A stretch of DNA of 33,001 bases. It comes from JBNJEL01 sp051745835. GTDB lineage: Bacteria; Bacillota; Halanaerobiia; Halobacteroidales; Acetohalobiaceae. The stretch spans positions 1 through 33,001 of the forward strand of contig JBNJEL010000007.1 in NCBI GenBank assembly GCA_051745835.1, in the 5' to 3' direction. The position numbers and the translations under genes are program-made. Each line of letters begins with the position of its first letter. Positions within the stretch are counted from its first letter, which is position 1. Positions 7,376-16,812 of this stretch are shown here, in pieces. Below the pieces are notes generated by a model, which worked only from the letters and a program-made list of their open reading frames with translations, did no database searches and was not told the origin of the DNA.

Positions 7376-8191
7376 ATGATGGAAGATTCTAATCAGAAGG
7401 ATAATGTCATACACATGGCTGATATTCATGAAACAGCAATAATCAAATCCGGGGCACAGATTGGTAAGAATGTAGAGATTGGACCTTATGCTGTGATTGG
7501 AGAGAATGTGGAGATTGGTGATGGTACTAAGATAGGTTCTCATGTGGTGATAGAAGGTTGGACTGACATTGGTGAGAATAATGAAATTTATACTGGAGCT
7601 TCAATAGGTATGGAGCCGCAGGATTTAAAGTTTCATGGTGAAGAGAGTTACTTAACAATTGGAGATAATAATACTATTCGGGAGTATGCAACTATACATC
7701 GCGGTACTGAAGAGGGCGGTTTGGAGACTAAGATTGGAGATAATAATCTGATTATGGCTTACTGTCATGTAGCTCATGATTGTAAGTTAGGAAATGATAT
7801 CAGAATGACTAATGCTACTAATCTGGCTGGACATGTGGTAGTAGAAGATGCAGCTGTAATTTCAGGTTTAGTTGGTATTCATCAATTTGTTAGAATTGGT
7901 AGAATGGCAATGGTTGGAGCAAGTTCTAAAGTAGTGAAGGATGTACCGCCGTATATCTTAGTTGATGGACATCCAGCAGCGGTTAATGGTATTAATGCAG
8001 TGGGATTAAGAAGAAATGGTATTGAACCTGATCTACGCAAAGAGATTAAACAAGCTTATAAATTTTTATACCGCTCTAATTATAATATCTCCCAAGCAAT
8101 TGAGAAGATGGATCAAGAGCTAGATAGTAGTCCCGAAATTGAACATTTCTTACGTTTCTTACGTAATGCTCAGCGAGGTATCTGTAGGTAG
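7376..8191 (+). CDS. lpxA: UDP-N-acetylglucosamine acyltransferase LpxA
   Basis: A 271-aa left-handed beta-helix enzyme catalysing the first lipid A step, 3-O-acylation of UDP-GlcNAc from 3-hydroxyacyl-ACP. Hexapeptide repeats run from about 18 to 190. The catalytic segment HVAHDCKLGN places His134 at the position of E. coli His125, and GIHQF matches the conserved GxHQF segment. The C-terminal helical part ends NAQRGICR, like the TRGLIR ending of E. coli LpxA. Most family members begin at MADIHETAII, here residue 14; the upstream ATG at 7376 is preferred because only it has a ribosome site (AGGGAGG), giving a 13-residue N-terminal extension. Acyl-chain preference cannot be read safely. Confidence 0.95.
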   Translation: MMEDSNQKDNVIHMADIHETAIIKSGAQIGKNVEIGPYAVIGENVEIGDGTKIGSHVVIEGWTDIGENNEIYTGASIGMEPQDLKFHGEESYLTIGDNNTIREYATIHRGTEEGGLETKIGDNNLIMAYCHVAHDCKLGNDIRMTNATNLAGHVVVEDAAVISGLVGIHQFVRIGRMAMVGASSKVVKDVPPYILVDGHPAAVNGINAVGLRRNGIEPDLRKEIKQAYKFLYRSNYNISQAIEKMDQELDSSPEIEHFLRFLRNAQRGICR

Positions 8192-8214
8192 TTAAGATTT
8201 TTAGGAGGATAATC

Positions 8215-9015
8215 ATGAATAGAGTAGGAGTTATCGCCGGCAATGGAAGATTGCCGCTTTATTTTGTGCAAGCAGCTAAGAAGCAGGGCTTAGAGGTAGT
8301 TACTATTTCGGTTACTGATCAAGCCTTAGTAGAACCATTAGCTGCTAGTAGTGATGAACACTATCAAATTAGTGTAGGACAGTTAGATAACATAATTACT
8401 AAGTTACAGGATTTAAATATTACTGAGGTTGTGATGAACGGCAAGGTTAATAAAGATTTAATGTTCAGTTTAGAGTTAGACCAGCGAATGCAGCAGTTAT
8501 TAGCTCGTTTAGCTGCTAAGAATGATGACTCAATTCTTTTAGCGTTAGTTGATGAATTAGAGAAAGTAGGAATTGAAGTTAAAGAGCAGACTACTTATTT
8601 GACAGAATTACTACCTCATCCGGGAGTTTTAAATGATATAGAACCAAGCTCTAAGTTAATAGCTGATATGGAGTTTGGCTTTAAGATGGCGAAAGGAATT
8701 GGTAAGTTAGATATTGGGCAGACTGTGGTTGTCAAGGATCAGGCTGTCATAGCTGTGGAAGCTATCGAAGGAACGGATCAGACAATTTTACGCAGTCAAG
8801 AGTTGGCAGATGAAGTGGTTGTAGCGAAAGTTAGTAAGCCACAGCAGGACTTTCGCTTCGATATTCCAACTATTGGCGTGGAGACAATTAATAATTTAAT
8901 CGAAGTAGGAGCTTGTGGAATTGTCATTGAAGCAGATAAAACTTTTGTCTTAGATCAAAGTGAAGTCTGTCAATTAGCTAATCAAGCTCAGATTCCGATT
9001 GTAGTAATGAGGTGA
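8215..9015 (+). CDS. lpxI: UDP-2,3-diacylglucosamine pyrophosphatase LpxI
   Basis: A 266-aa member of the LpxI (DUF1009) family, which hydrolyses UDP-2,3-diacylglucosamine to lipid X and UMP at the inner membrane. The typical start VGVIAGNGRLPLYFVQAAKKQG, the central KDQAVIAVEAIEGTD and the closing GIVIEADKTFVLD are recognisable. LpxI replaces the unrelated LpxH of E. coli and LpxG of chlamydiae; neither is in the window, so this is the pathway's hydrolase. It sits between lpxA and lpxB, the canonical place, with AGGAGG 7 nt before its ATG and 4 nt to lpxB. Confidence 0.94.
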   Translation: MNRVGVIAGNGRLPLYFVQAAKKQGLEVVTISVTDQALVEPLAASSDEHYQISVGQLDNIITKLQDLNITEVVMNGKVNKDLMFSLELDQRMQQLLARLAAKNDDSILLALVDELEKVGIEVKEQTTYLTELLPHPGVLNDIEPSSKLIADMEFGFKMAKGIGKLDIGQTVVVKDQAVIAVEAIEGTDQTILRSQELADEVVVAKVSKPQQDFRFDIPTIGVETINNLIEVGACGIVIEADKTFVLDQSEVCQLANQAQIPIVVMR

Positions 9016-9019
9016 GAAG

Positions 9020-10171
9020 ATGTCGACGGTATTGGTAGTAGCAGGTGAAGCCTCAGGTGATCTTCATGCTGCCCATGTGATTAAACAGATGCAGCAGTTA
9101 AATCCTAATCTAAACTTCGTTGGTTTAGGTGGGTCAGAGATGGCAGAAGCGGGAGTAGAGATTATCTTTGATCCCACTAAGTTAAGTACAATCGGTTTTG
9201 TGGAAGCGTTGAAACATCTGCGCTTAATGTATCAGGTGTTAGATCAATTAGAAGAAGCAATTAAGGAGTATCAACCGGATGCTGCCTTATTGGTCGATTA
9301 TTCCGGTTTTAACCTTAAGGTAGCTAAGCTGACAAATCGATATCAGATACCGACTGTTAATTATTTTGCTCCTTCGGCTTGGGTGTGGGGCAAGTGGCGA
9401 GCTAAGAAGATGGCGCGTCGCCAGGCGAAGATAGCTTCTGTCTTTCCAATGGAGGCTGAAGTCTATCGCCAAGCTGGAGCTGAGGTTAACTTTGTTGGAC
9501 ATCCATTGTTAGATATTGTGGAGCCTAAGCTTGATGCTGCAGAGTTAAGAGAGCGTTTAGATTTAGAGCAAGACTCGCAAGTAATTGGTCTACTGCCGGG
9601 TAGTAGAGAACAAGAAGTAAAAGATTTATTACCGTCGATGTTGGAAGCAGCCGAAGTGATGCAGCATAAATTAGAGCAGGTTGAATTTGTCTTACCAGTA
9701 GCAGGGACTATTTCTCTAGCAGAAGTAGAAGAGATGATAGATCAGTCTACAGTTGAGGTTAAGTTGATTTCTGGTTATTCTTATGCTGTAATGGAGTTAT
9801 CCGATTTATTATTTGTTACTTCAGGTACTGCTACTTTGGAGGCAGCCTGTTTAACAACGCCGATGGTAATTGTCTATCAAACTTCATTTATAAGCTGGCT
9901 GTTAGGTAAGTTATTAGTTAAAATTCCTTATATCGGTTTACCGAATATTATTATGGAGCGCGAAGTAGTACCAGAATTGATTCAGCAGGAAGTAACAGGA
10001 GAGAGGATAGCTCAAGCCGGATTGGAAATTTTAAATTCTACAAGCTATTATCAACAGATTAAAGCAGACTTAGATCAAGTAGTAACTAAATTAGGCTGCT
10101 CGGGAGCTACTAAACGAGTAGCAGAGATGGTATTAGAAGCAGGAGGCCTAAAAAAGAATGAATCTAATTAA
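9020..10171 (+). CDS. lpxB: Lipid-A-disaccharide synthase LpxB
   Basis: A 383-aa GT19 glycosyltransferase (E. coli LpxB is 382 aa) that joins lipid X and UDP-2,3-diacylglucosamine into the beta-1,6 disaccharide. Family landmarks are VVAGEASGDLHAAHV at the N-terminus, NYFAPSAWVWGKWRAKKM near 115-130, LLPGSREQEV near 192, and FVTSGTATLEAA near 271 for nucleotide-sugar binding. It is membrane-associated on the cytoplasmic face. The 3' end overlaps the transporter gene by 14 nt, and that gene's ribosome site (GGAGG) lies inside lpxB. Confidence 0.96.
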   Translation: MSTVLVVAGEASGDLHAAHVIKQMQQLNPNLNFVGLGGSEMAEAGVEIIFDPTKLSTIGFVEALKHLRLMYQVLDQLEEAIKEYQPDAALLVDYSGFNLKVAKLTNRYQIPTVNYFAPSAWVWGKWRAKKMARRQAKIASVFPMEAEVYRQAGAEVNFVGHPLLDIVEPKLDAAELRERLDLEQDSQVIGLLPGSREQEVKDLLPSMLEAAEVMQHKLEQVEFVLPVAGTISLAEVEEMIDQSTVEVKLISGYSYAVMELSDLLFVTSGTATLEAACLTTPMVIVYQTSFISWLLGKLLVKIPYIGLPNIIMEREVVPELIQQEVTGERIAQAGLEILNSTSYYQQIKADLDQVVTKLGCSGATKRVAEMVLEAGGLKKNESN

Positions 10172-11894
10172 ACGGGTGCTAAGTTATGTCAAGCCCTATC
10201 GTAGAAGACTTTTTGCAGCTATTGTGTCTATGATTCTTCACTCATTATTCACTATTCTATTCATCAAAGGTTTTAAAGATTTAATCGATACGATGATTAA
10301 TAATATTGCTAACACAGAGCAGGGATTTATTAAACTTAGTTGGGTAGCTGTAGGTATTGTGGTTGTCTATTTCTGTAAGGGAGTTGCTTACTATGGCCAG
10401 AAGTATTTGACTTCTTATGTAGCGCAGAAGGCAATTCGAGATATTCGGAATGATCTTTATCGTCATTTGCAGAATCTATCCTTAGGTTTTTATGATGAGA
10501 TGAAGACAGGGCAGATTATGTCGCGGGTGACTAATGATGTAGGGAAGTTACAGAGTGCGATTGTTTCTGGTTCGATTAGCATGTTCTATAAGACATTTAC
10601 ATTAATTAGTGGTTTAGGATACCTTTTTTATCTTAGTTGGCAGTTATCGATTGCAGTATTAATTATCTTTCCTGCTGTGACCTATGTTTTTATTAAGTAT
10701 AATCGCCGGATTAGAAAAGTCAGTGGTCGAGTGCAGGAAAGAATTGCTGATATTACTGATGTTTTGCAGGAGACAGTAACAGGGATTAGAATTGTTAAGT
10801 CCTTTACCCAAGAAGATTATGAGTATGAGCGATTTAGTGAGTATAATCAGGCTAACTTTCGGGCAACGATGAAGAACACACAGTTAAGTGCTAGCTTGAC
10901 TCCGATTGTGGAGATTTTAGCCTCCTTTGTCTTTACCTTTGTCTTATGGTATGGAGGTTATCAGGTGATGCAAGGAGATATGACGCCTGGTGAGTTGTTA
11001 GCTTTCTTTACTCTCTTGATTACAATTTCTAATCCAATTAAGTCATTAAGTAATCTATCAAGTACAATCCAACAGGCTTTAGCTGCAGCGGATAGAATAT
11101 TTGAGATTATGGATATAGAGTCAGAGATTGAAGATCGACCAGGTGCCATTGAGTTAGATGAAGTAGCTGGGAAAATTGAGTTTAAGGATATCTATTTCAG
11201 TTATAATGAGGATGAGTTAGTACTAAAAAATATTAATTTAGAAGCTAATCCTGGCGAAGTAGTTGCTCTAGTAGGCCCAAGTGGTGCTGGTAAATCTACT
11301 TTAGTTGATCTGATACCGCGCTTTTATGAACCTAAGTCCGGGGCAGTTTTATTAGACGATCATGATATTAGAGACCTAAAGTTGAATTCTTTGCGGGAGA
11401 AGATTGGTATTGTACCGCAAGAGACTATTCTTTTCGGTGGAACGATTGCAGATAATATTGCTTATGGAGCAGTTGAACAGTCATCTGCTGCGATAGTCAA
11501 AGCAGCTAAAGCAGCTAATGCTCATCACTTTATTACTGATTTCCCGAATGGCTATGAAACTGAAATTGGTGAGCGGGGTACCGGATTATCCGGTGGACAG
11601 CGGCAGCGTGTGGCTATTGCTCGAGCAATCTTAAATAATCCACAGATTTTAATCTTAGATGAGGCTACGTCCGATTTAGATACTGAATCAGAAGCGTTAG
11701 TTCAGGAAGCGCTAGATAGATTAATGGAGGAGCGAACTACTTTTGTTATTGCTCACCGTTTATCAACAGTCTTAAATGCTGATAAGATAGTGGTCTTAGA
11801 TGAGGGAGAGATTGTGCAGATAGGAACTCACGAAGAATTATTAGAAGAGGATGGATTATATAGTCACCTATATCAGATGCAGTTTGATGATTAG
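10158..11894 (+). CDS. msbA: Lipid A export ABC transporter MsbA
   Basis: A 578-aa half-transporter with an N-terminal six-helix exporter domain (about 1-310) fused to an ATPase domain. Walker A GPSGAGKST is near 372-380, LSGGQRQR near 478, Walker B ILILDEATSDLD near 498, and the switch His in VIAHRLST. Homodimers of this type flip core-lipid A across the inner membrane. Sequence alone does not distinguish MsbA from multidrug exporters of the same fold; the assignment rests on length and on position between lpxB and lpxK, and is strong for that reason. Confidence 0.92.
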   Translation: MNLIKRVLSYVKPYRRRLFAAIVSMILHSLFTILFIKGFKDLIDTMINNIANTEQGFIKLSWVAVGIVVVYFCKGVAYYGQKYLTSYVAQKAIRDIRNDLYRHLQNLSLGFYDEMKTGQIMSRVTNDVGKLQSAIVSGSISMFYKTFTLISGLGYLFYLSWQLSIAVLIIFPAVTYVFIKYNRRIRKVSGRVQERIADITDVLQETVTGIRIVKSFTQEDYEYERFSEYNQANFRATMKNTQLSASLTPIVEILASFVFTFVLWYGGYQVMQGDMTPGELLAFFTLLITISNPIKSLSNLSSTIQQALAAADRIFEIMDIESEIEDRPGAIELDEVAGKIEFKDIYFSYNEDELVLKNINLEANPGEVVALVGPSGAGKSTLVDLIPRFYEPKSGAVLLDDHDIRDLKLNSLREKIGIVPQETILFGGTIADNIAYGAVEQSSAAIVKAAKAANAHHFITDFPNGYETEIGERGTGLSGGQRQRVAIARAILNNPQILILDEATSDLDTESEALVQEALDRLMEERTTFVIAHRLSTVLNADKIVVLDEGEIVQIGTHEELLEEDGLYSHLYQMQFDD

Positions 11895-11921
11895 ATAGCA
11901 AGTAATACTGGAGGATTTGTA

Positions 11922-12581
11922 ATGAAGAAGAGGTTAAAGAGCTGGCTTATTTCTCGAGCGGCGTGGCTGCTAATTGTTATTTTAAGTAGTACTTTGAGAG
12001 TAGAGGTAAGTGGTCGAAAACGGCTAGAAGAATTAAGGGCTCAAGATAAGAAGTTAATCTTTGCGTTTTGGCACGGGAAGATGTTGCTACCGATTTATTA
12101 TTTTCGCCAGCATGGTTATCACGGTCTAGCTAGTCAGAGCCGTGATGGTGAGTATATTAGCGGCGTTTTAACTAAGTTAGGCTGGCAGGTAGTGCGAGGT
12201 TCCACTTCGCGTGGCAGTGTGAAGGCTTTATTAGAATTAATTAAGGCATTACGAGCAGGAGATAATGTTGCTATTACGCCAGATGGCCCGCGGGGACCAC
12301 GCCATGAGACTAAGCTGGGGACTGTCTATTTAGCTAAGAAGAGTCAGGATAGTCTAATAATACCAGTAGGAGTTAGCTTCAGTAAACAGAAGATAATTAA
12401 TAGTTGGGATCATTTTAATCTACCTTATCCGTTTGCTAAAGCTAGTCTGTACTTTGGAACTCCAATTGCGGTAGATAGTGAAGCTGATAAATCAGTAATC
12501 GAAGATAAGCGTCAGGAAGTAAATTCTGCTTTAAGAGCTGCTAATCAGCAGGCAGAAAGAAAACTGGCAGAGTTAGGATGA
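11922..12581 (+). CDS. DUF374 lysophospholipid/lipid A acyltransferase-like protein (LpxJ-like)
   Basis: A 219-aa membrane-anchored protein with a hydrophobic helix at about 8-25 and the DUF374 signature: FAFWHGKMLLP near 47-57, SQSRDGEYIS, a RGSTSRGS stretch and ITPDGPRGPRHE. DUF374 proteins are related to PlsC/LpxL acyltransferases; in Helicobacter and Campylobacter members (LpxJ) have been reported to act as lipid A secondary acyltransferases. Placement between msbA and lpxK supports a lipid A role. A canonical HX4E enzyme also occurs at 16813, so two late acyltransferases are present. The gene overlaps lpxK by 4 nt (ATGA). Acyl position and donor are unknown. Confidence 0.8.
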   Translation: MKKRLKSWLISRAAWLLIVILSSTLRVEVSGRKRLEELRAQDKKLIFAFWHGKMLLPIYYFRQHGYHGLASQSRDGEYISGVLTKLGWQVVRGSTSRGSVKALLELIKALRAGDNVAITPDGPRGPRHETKLGTVYLAKKSQDSLIIPVGVSFSKQKIINSWDHFNLPYPFAKASLYFGTPIAVDSEADKSVIEDKRQEVNSALRAANQQAERKLAELG

Positions 12582-13744
12582 TGATACTTATGCAGCAGCG
12601 GTTAGAGGAGTACTTATTAGCTGTAATTGCAGGAGAGAAGCGAGGAGTTATAGCTCGTTTAGTACTACTGTTGCTTAGTTGTTTAGCACAACTATTTAAG
12701 TTATTACTACAGTTAAGAGTACGGTTATATGAGTTAGGGATCAAGAGCAGTACTAGGCTACCCTGTACAGTAATTAGTATTGGTAATATTACTGTAGGCG
12801 GGACAGGCAAGACACCGGTGGCTAAGTTTCTAGCACAGAGGTTGCAACAGAGAGGGCTAGATGTTGCTATTCTCAACCGCGGTTATAAAGCAGAGTTTAG
12901 TGGTGAGGTGGGAGTTGTTTCTGATGGTGAGCAGGTATTATTATCTGCTACCGAAGCAGGCGATGAAGCTTATATGTTAGCCCGGAGTCTGCCGGGAGTT
13001 CCGGTCTTAATTGGTAGTGAACGTGCAGTAACAGGTAGATATGCTTATCAGCAGTTTGGAGTAGATGTAGTTTTATTAGATGATGGCTTTCAACATTGGG
13101 CAGTCGAACGTGATTGTGATTTAGTCGTGATTGATGCTACTAATCCGTTTGCTAACGGACATCTGATGCCGCGTGGTAGATTGCGAGAACCGTTACCTAA
13201 TTTAGCTCGAGCAGATTATTTCTGCTTAACTAAGACAGATCAGGTATCTAAGCAGCGAATTCAGGAGATTAGAGCTAAGTTAAGAAGATATAATCAGCAG
13301 GCATTAATTATCGAGACAACTCATCAACCAACCTATTTACGTGCTCTAACCGAAAATAAACGAGAGTTATTAACTAACCAACAGCCTTTAGCAGATAAGA
13401 GTGTAGTTGCTCTATCGGGTATTGGGAATCCGGCTTCTTTTGAAATGACTTTAGAAGATTTAGGTGCTGAGGTGGTCAGTAAAGCTCGATTTGCAGATCA
13501 CCATTACTATTCTAAGGAGGAGTTAAGCGAGGTAATTAGTAGTGCTGATAATCTAGGAGCAGATTTGATTATTACTACCGAGAAGGATGCAGTTAGTATC
13601 AATCCTAAGTTACAAACCTGGCTAGCTGAATCAGAGATAGAGTTGCAAGTGTTAGGTATTGAGTTAGAAGTAATGTCCAATGAAGATACAGTAGAAGCTA
13701 TATTAGCAGAAGTGGAGGGGAGAGAATGTCAGACCAACAGGTAG
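12578..13744 (+). CDS. lpxK: Tetraacyldisaccharide 4'-kinase LpxK
   Basis: A 388-aa P-loop kinase that phosphorylates the 4' position of the lipid A disaccharide to give lipid IVA at the inner membrane. The N-terminus holds a membrane helix (about 28-46). Walker A follows in GNITVGGTGKTP (69-80), and the family motif LLDDGFQHW lies near 165-175. The protein is longer than E. coli LpxK (328 aa); the extra length is partly an N-terminal stretch of about 25 residues. The start overlaps the acyltransferase stop by 4 nt; ATG at 12581 is an equally possible codon. The 3' end overlaps kdsB by 19 nt. Confidence 0.95.
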   Translation: MMILMQQRLEEYLLAVIAGEKRGVIARLVLLLLSCLAQLFKLLLQLRVRLYELGIKSSTRLPCTVISIGNITVGGTGKTPVAKFLAQRLQQRGLDVAILNRGYKAEFSGEVGVVSDGEQVLLSATEAGDEAYMLARSLPGVPVLIGSERAVTGRYAYQQFGVDVVLLDDGFQHWAVERDCDLVVIDATNPFANGHLMPRGRLREPLPNLARADYFCLTKTDQVSKQRIQEIRAKLRRYNQQALIIETTHQPTYLRALTENKRELLTNQQPLADKSVVALSGIGNPASFEMTLEDLGAEVVSKARFADHHYYSKEELSEVISSADNLGADLIITTEKDAVSINPKLQTWLAESEIELQVLGIELEVMSNEDTVEAILAEVEGRECQTNR

Positions 13745-14472
13745 TAGGAATTATTCCGGCGCGCTATGATTCGACGCGTCTACCGGGCAAGCCACTATTA
13801 GAGATCCAAGGTCAACCTATGATCCAACATGTTTATAAGCGAGCAGAAGAAGCCGATATTTTAGATGAAGTAATTGTTGCTACTGATGATTTGAGAATTA
13901 AGGAAGCGGTGTTAGATTTTGATGGTAGGGCTGTCATGACTTCAGCTGATCATCAGACCGGTACTGACCGGTTAGCAGAAGTAGCGGCAGAGATTGAGGC
14001 TGATCTAATTGTTAATGTCCAGGGTGATGAACCACTGATTACAAGTGAGATGATTACAGCAGCCGTTCAGCCGCTATTAGCAGATCAAAAAGCGGTTATG
14101 TCTACGCTCAAACATCAGATTACGGATGATGAGGAAATAAAGAATCCTAATCTAGTGAAGGTGATTACCGATCAAAATAATAATGCACTCTACTTTTCGC
14201 GTAGTCCACTACCTTATTGTCGTGATCAAGAGGCAGAGCTAGATTATTATAAGCATATTGGATTATATGTTTACCGTAGAGAGTTCTTACTTAAGTTTGC
14301 CCAATTAGCTGTTACTCCACTTGAAAAAGCAGAGTCTTTAGAACAGCTGCGCGCTTTAGAACAGGGTTACAAAATTAAGGTAGCTGAAACTGAAGCTAAT
14401 CCGTTGGGCGTTGATACTGCAGAGGACTTAGATAGAGTTAGAGAGATAATGGAGGCGATGAATGATGAGTAA
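13726..14472 (+). CDS. kdsB: CMP-Kdo synthetase KdsB
   Basis: A 248-aa cytidylyltransferase, the same length as E. coli KdsB; it activates Kdo to CMP-Kdo for transfer to lipid A. Visible motifs are GIIPARYDSTRLPGKPL at 9-25, VATDD near 52, a TGTDRLAE stretch near 79-86, NVQGDEPLI near 98, and the late NPLGVDTAEDLD. The ribosome site GGAGGGGAGAG lies inside lpxK, and the gene overlaps lpxK by 19 nt and kdsA by 11 nt, implying translational coupling of the Kdo genes. Confidence 0.97.
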   Translation: MSDQQVVGIIPARYDSTRLPGKPLLEIQGQPMIQHVYKRAEEADILDEVIVATDDLRIKEAVLDFDGRAVMTSADHQTGTDRLAEVAAEIEADLIVNVQGDEPLITSEMITAAVQPLLADQKAVMSTLKHQITDDEEIKNPNLVKVITDQNNNALYFSRSPLPYCRDQEAELDYYKHIGLYVYRREFLLKFAQLAVTPLEKAESLEQLRALEQGYKIKVAETEANPLGVDTAEDLDRVREIMEAMNDE

Positions 14473-15301
14473 AGAAGCTCGAGAAGTAGTACTCAATGAT
14501 CGGATTAAGTTTGGAGCGGATAATCCGTTTGTCTTGATAGCTGGGCCCTGTGCGATTGAAGATGTAGGTCATTCACTACAGGTGGCAGAAGAGATTAAGC
14601 AGATTACAACTGAATTAGGAATACCATTTGTCTTTAAGTCCTCTTATGATAAGGCTAATCGTTCATCAATCGATTCGTATCGCGGACCAGGTTTAGAGCG
14701 CGGCTTAGAGATTTTAGCGCGGGTGAAAGAGGAGCTAAAGTTACCGCTCTTGTCTGATGTGCATACCGCTCAGCAAGCTCAGATAGCAGCGGAGGTACTC
14801 GATATTATTCAGATACCAGCCTTTCTATCACGCCAGACCGATTTAGTAACAGCAGTAGGCGCAACTGAGAAGATTGTTAATGTTAAGAAGGGACAGTTTT
14901 TAGCTCCTTGGGATATAGATCAAGTTGTAGAAAAGATTGAGAGTACAGGTAATCAGCGGATCTTACTAACCGAACGAGGTGCTTCATTTGGTTATAATAA
15001 CTTAGTTGTAGATATGCGCTCTCTACCGCGAATGAGAGAGACCGGTTATCCGGTAGTTTTTGATGCTACTCATAGTGTACAGCTACCCGGCGGAGCTGGT
15101 GCTAGCTCTAGTGGAGAGCGGGAGTATGTACCGCATTTAGCGCGGGCGGCGGCTGGAGTAGGAATTGATGCGCTCTTTATGGAAGTGCATGATCAGCCGG
15201 ATAGTGCTCCGTGTGATGGAGCAAATATGGTGCCGCTATCTGATTTACCAGCGATCTTACGCCAAGTTCAAGCAATTGATCAAGTAGTACAGGAGGAGTA
15301 A
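14462..15301 (+). CDS. kdsA: Kdo-8-phosphate synthase KdsA, metal-dependent type
   Basis: A 279-aa TIM-barrel enzyme that condenses arabinose 5-phosphate with phosphoenolpyruvate to Kdo 8-phosphate. The KANRSS loop and IPAFLSRQTDL are family hallmarks. LIAGPCAIE has Cys30 where metal-independent enzymes such as E. coli KdsA have Asn, and DATHSVQLPGG plus the MEVH and CDGAN segments supply the other expected ligands. This therefore looks like the metal-dependent (Aquifex-like) class. It overlaps kdsB by 11 nt, and kdsD follows after 2 nt. Confidence 0.96.
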   Translation: MMSKEAREVVLNDRIKFGADNPFVLIAGPCAIEDVGHSLQVAEEIKQITTELGIPFVFKSSYDKANRSSIDSYRGPGLERGLEILARVKEELKLPLLSDVHTAQQAQIAAEVLDIIQIPAFLSRQTDLVTAVGATEKIVNVKKGQFLAPWDIDQVVEKIESTGNQRILLTERGASFGYNNLVVDMRSLPRMRETGYPVVFDATHSVQLPGGAGASSSGEREYVPHLARAAAGVGIDALFMEVHDQPDSAPCDGANMVPLSDLPAILRQVQAIDQVVQEE

Positions 15302-15303
15302 TA

Positions 15304-16281
15304 ATGGAATTAGATAGCGAAGTAATTAAGGCGCAAGCAAGACAAGTATTGGAGATAGAACAGCAGGCAATTACGAATATCAGTCAAGCAATCAATGGGA
15401 CTTTTGTGGAGTTAGTGGAATTAATTCTGGATTGTTCGGGACGTGTAATTATGACGGGGATGGGCAAGTCAGGTTTAATTGCTAAGAAGTTGGCGGCTAC
15501 CTTCTCTAGTACCGGGACGCCTTCTTTCTTTCTCCATCCTGGTGAGGCGATTCACGGTGATCTAGGAATGGTGACCGATAAAGATATTGTGATTGTCTTA
15601 TCTAATAGCGGTGAGACTACCGAAGTAGTTCAGATTCTACCGGTAATTAAACGAATTGGAGCAGAGATTATTGCTCTAACTGGTGATTTAGAATCGACCT
15701 TAGCTGAGAATGCTGATTACGTATTAGACAGCAGTGTGCCTGAAGAAGCTTGTCCTCTTGACTTAGCCCCGACAGCTAGTACGACGGCTACTTTAGCTTT
15801 GGGAGATGCTTTAGCAATAGCTTTACTGGAGGCAAGAGATTTTCAGCCTGAGGATTTTGCACTTTATCATCCGGGCGGTAGTTTAGGTAAGAAGTTACTA
15901 TTAAAGGTTGAGGATGTGATGCATGTTCGCGAGCAGAATCCAATTGTTAAACAGGATCAGCCATTGAAGGAAGCCTTATTTACTATGACTTCTACTCAGA
16001 TGGGAGCAGCTAATATAGTTGATGATGAGCAGAATTTAGTAGGCATTATTACTGATGGTGATGTACGCAGAGAGTTAGAGAAGTCGAGTGATCTATTGCA
16101 GTTAACAGTCAAAGAGATTATGACTGTCGATCCAGTAACAATTACTGCTGATAAGTTAGCAGCGGAAGCAGTTAATATAATGCAGGAGCAGGAGATTAGC
16201 GATCTACCGGTAATCAATGAGGAATTTCGACCGATTGGGATGGTTAACTTCCAGGATTTATTGAAAGCCGGTGTATTTTAA
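15304..16281 (+). CDS. kdsD: Arabinose-5-phosphate isomerase KdsD
   Basis: A 325-aa protein (E. coli KdsD 328 aa) that converts ribulose 5-phosphate to arabinose 5-phosphate, the entry to Kdo synthesis. A SIS sugar-isomerase domain occupies about 35-190, with MTGMGKSGLIAKKLA, HPGEAIHGDLGMV and SNSGETTEV. Two CBS domains follow from about 201 to 325 (VEDVMHV..., IMTVDPVTI...). CBS domains often sense nucleotides, but no ligand is implied by sequence. It sits between kdsA and kdsC. The ribosome site AGGAGG overlaps the end of kdsA. Confidence 0.96.
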   Translation: MELDSEVIKAQARQVLEIEQQAITNISQAINGTFVELVELILDCSGRVIMTGMGKSGLIAKKLAATFSSTGTPSFFLHPGEAIHGDLGMVTDKDIVIVLSNSGETTEVVQILPVIKRIGAEIIALTGDLESTLAENADYVLDSSVPEEACPLDLAPTASTTATLALGDALAIALLEARDFQPEDFALYHPGGSLGKKLLLKVEDVMHVREQNPIVKQDQPLKEALFTMTSTQMGAANIVDDEQNLVGIITDGDVRRELEKSSDLLQLTVKEIMTVDPVTITADKLAAEAVNIMQEQEISDLPVINEEFRPIGMVNFQDLLKAGVF

Positions 16282-16305
16282 AGTAAGGATTAGGAGTGGA
16301 AAGCT

Positions 16306-16812
16306 ATGTCAAAGATGCAGCTTAATCAGAAAGCAGAGCAGATTAAATTATTTATTACCGATGTTGATGGTGTTCTAACTGATGGTCGAATTATATTAGG
16401 AGCTCAAGGCCAGGAACTGAAAGCATTTCACGTTCATGATGGCGCAGGAATTAAAGCTGCTCAACAGGCAGGAATAGAGATAGCAATTATTACTGGTCGT
16501 ACTTCCGAGGCGGTCACGACTAGAGCTGATGAGTTAGGAATTAGTGAAGTCTATCAGGGAGTTGATGATAAGGTAGCTATCTATCGTGAGTTGATAGCTA
16601 AGTATAATTTAGTGCCGGAAGAAGTAGCCTATATTGGTGATGATGTAGGAGATTTACCGCTTTTAAATGAAGTAGGCCTTTCGTTAACTGTAGCTGATGG
16701 AGTTGAGCAAGTGCAGAGAGCTGTAGATTATAGCACTACTAGTTGCGGCGGTAGAGGAGCAGTTAGGGAAGTGCTGGATTCTATCTTGGAACAGCAGGAA
16801 GTAGTAGAGTAG
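16306..16812 (+). CDS. kdsC: Kdo-8-phosphate phosphatase KdsC
   Basis: A 168-aa capless HAD phosphatase that dephosphorylates Kdo 8-phosphate to Kdo. Motif I is FITDVDGVLTDGRI with nucleophile Asp19 and Asp21; motif II is IITGRTS; motif III/IV is VAYIGDDVGDLPLL. The Gly-rich C-terminal tail (SCGGRGAVREV) is typical of the KdsC tetramer and separates it from other HAD proteins. It begins 24 nt after kdsD with TAGGAGTGG as ribosome site; its stop directly abuts the next ATG. Confidence 0.95.
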   Translation: MSKMQLNQKAEQIKLFITDVDGVLTDGRIILGAQGQELKAFHVHDGAGIKAAQQAGIEIAIITGRTSEAVTTRADELGISEVYQGVDDKVAIYRELIAKYNLVPEEVAYIGDDVGDLPLLNEVGLSLTVADGVEQVQRAVDYSTTSCGGRGAVREVLDSILEQQEVVE

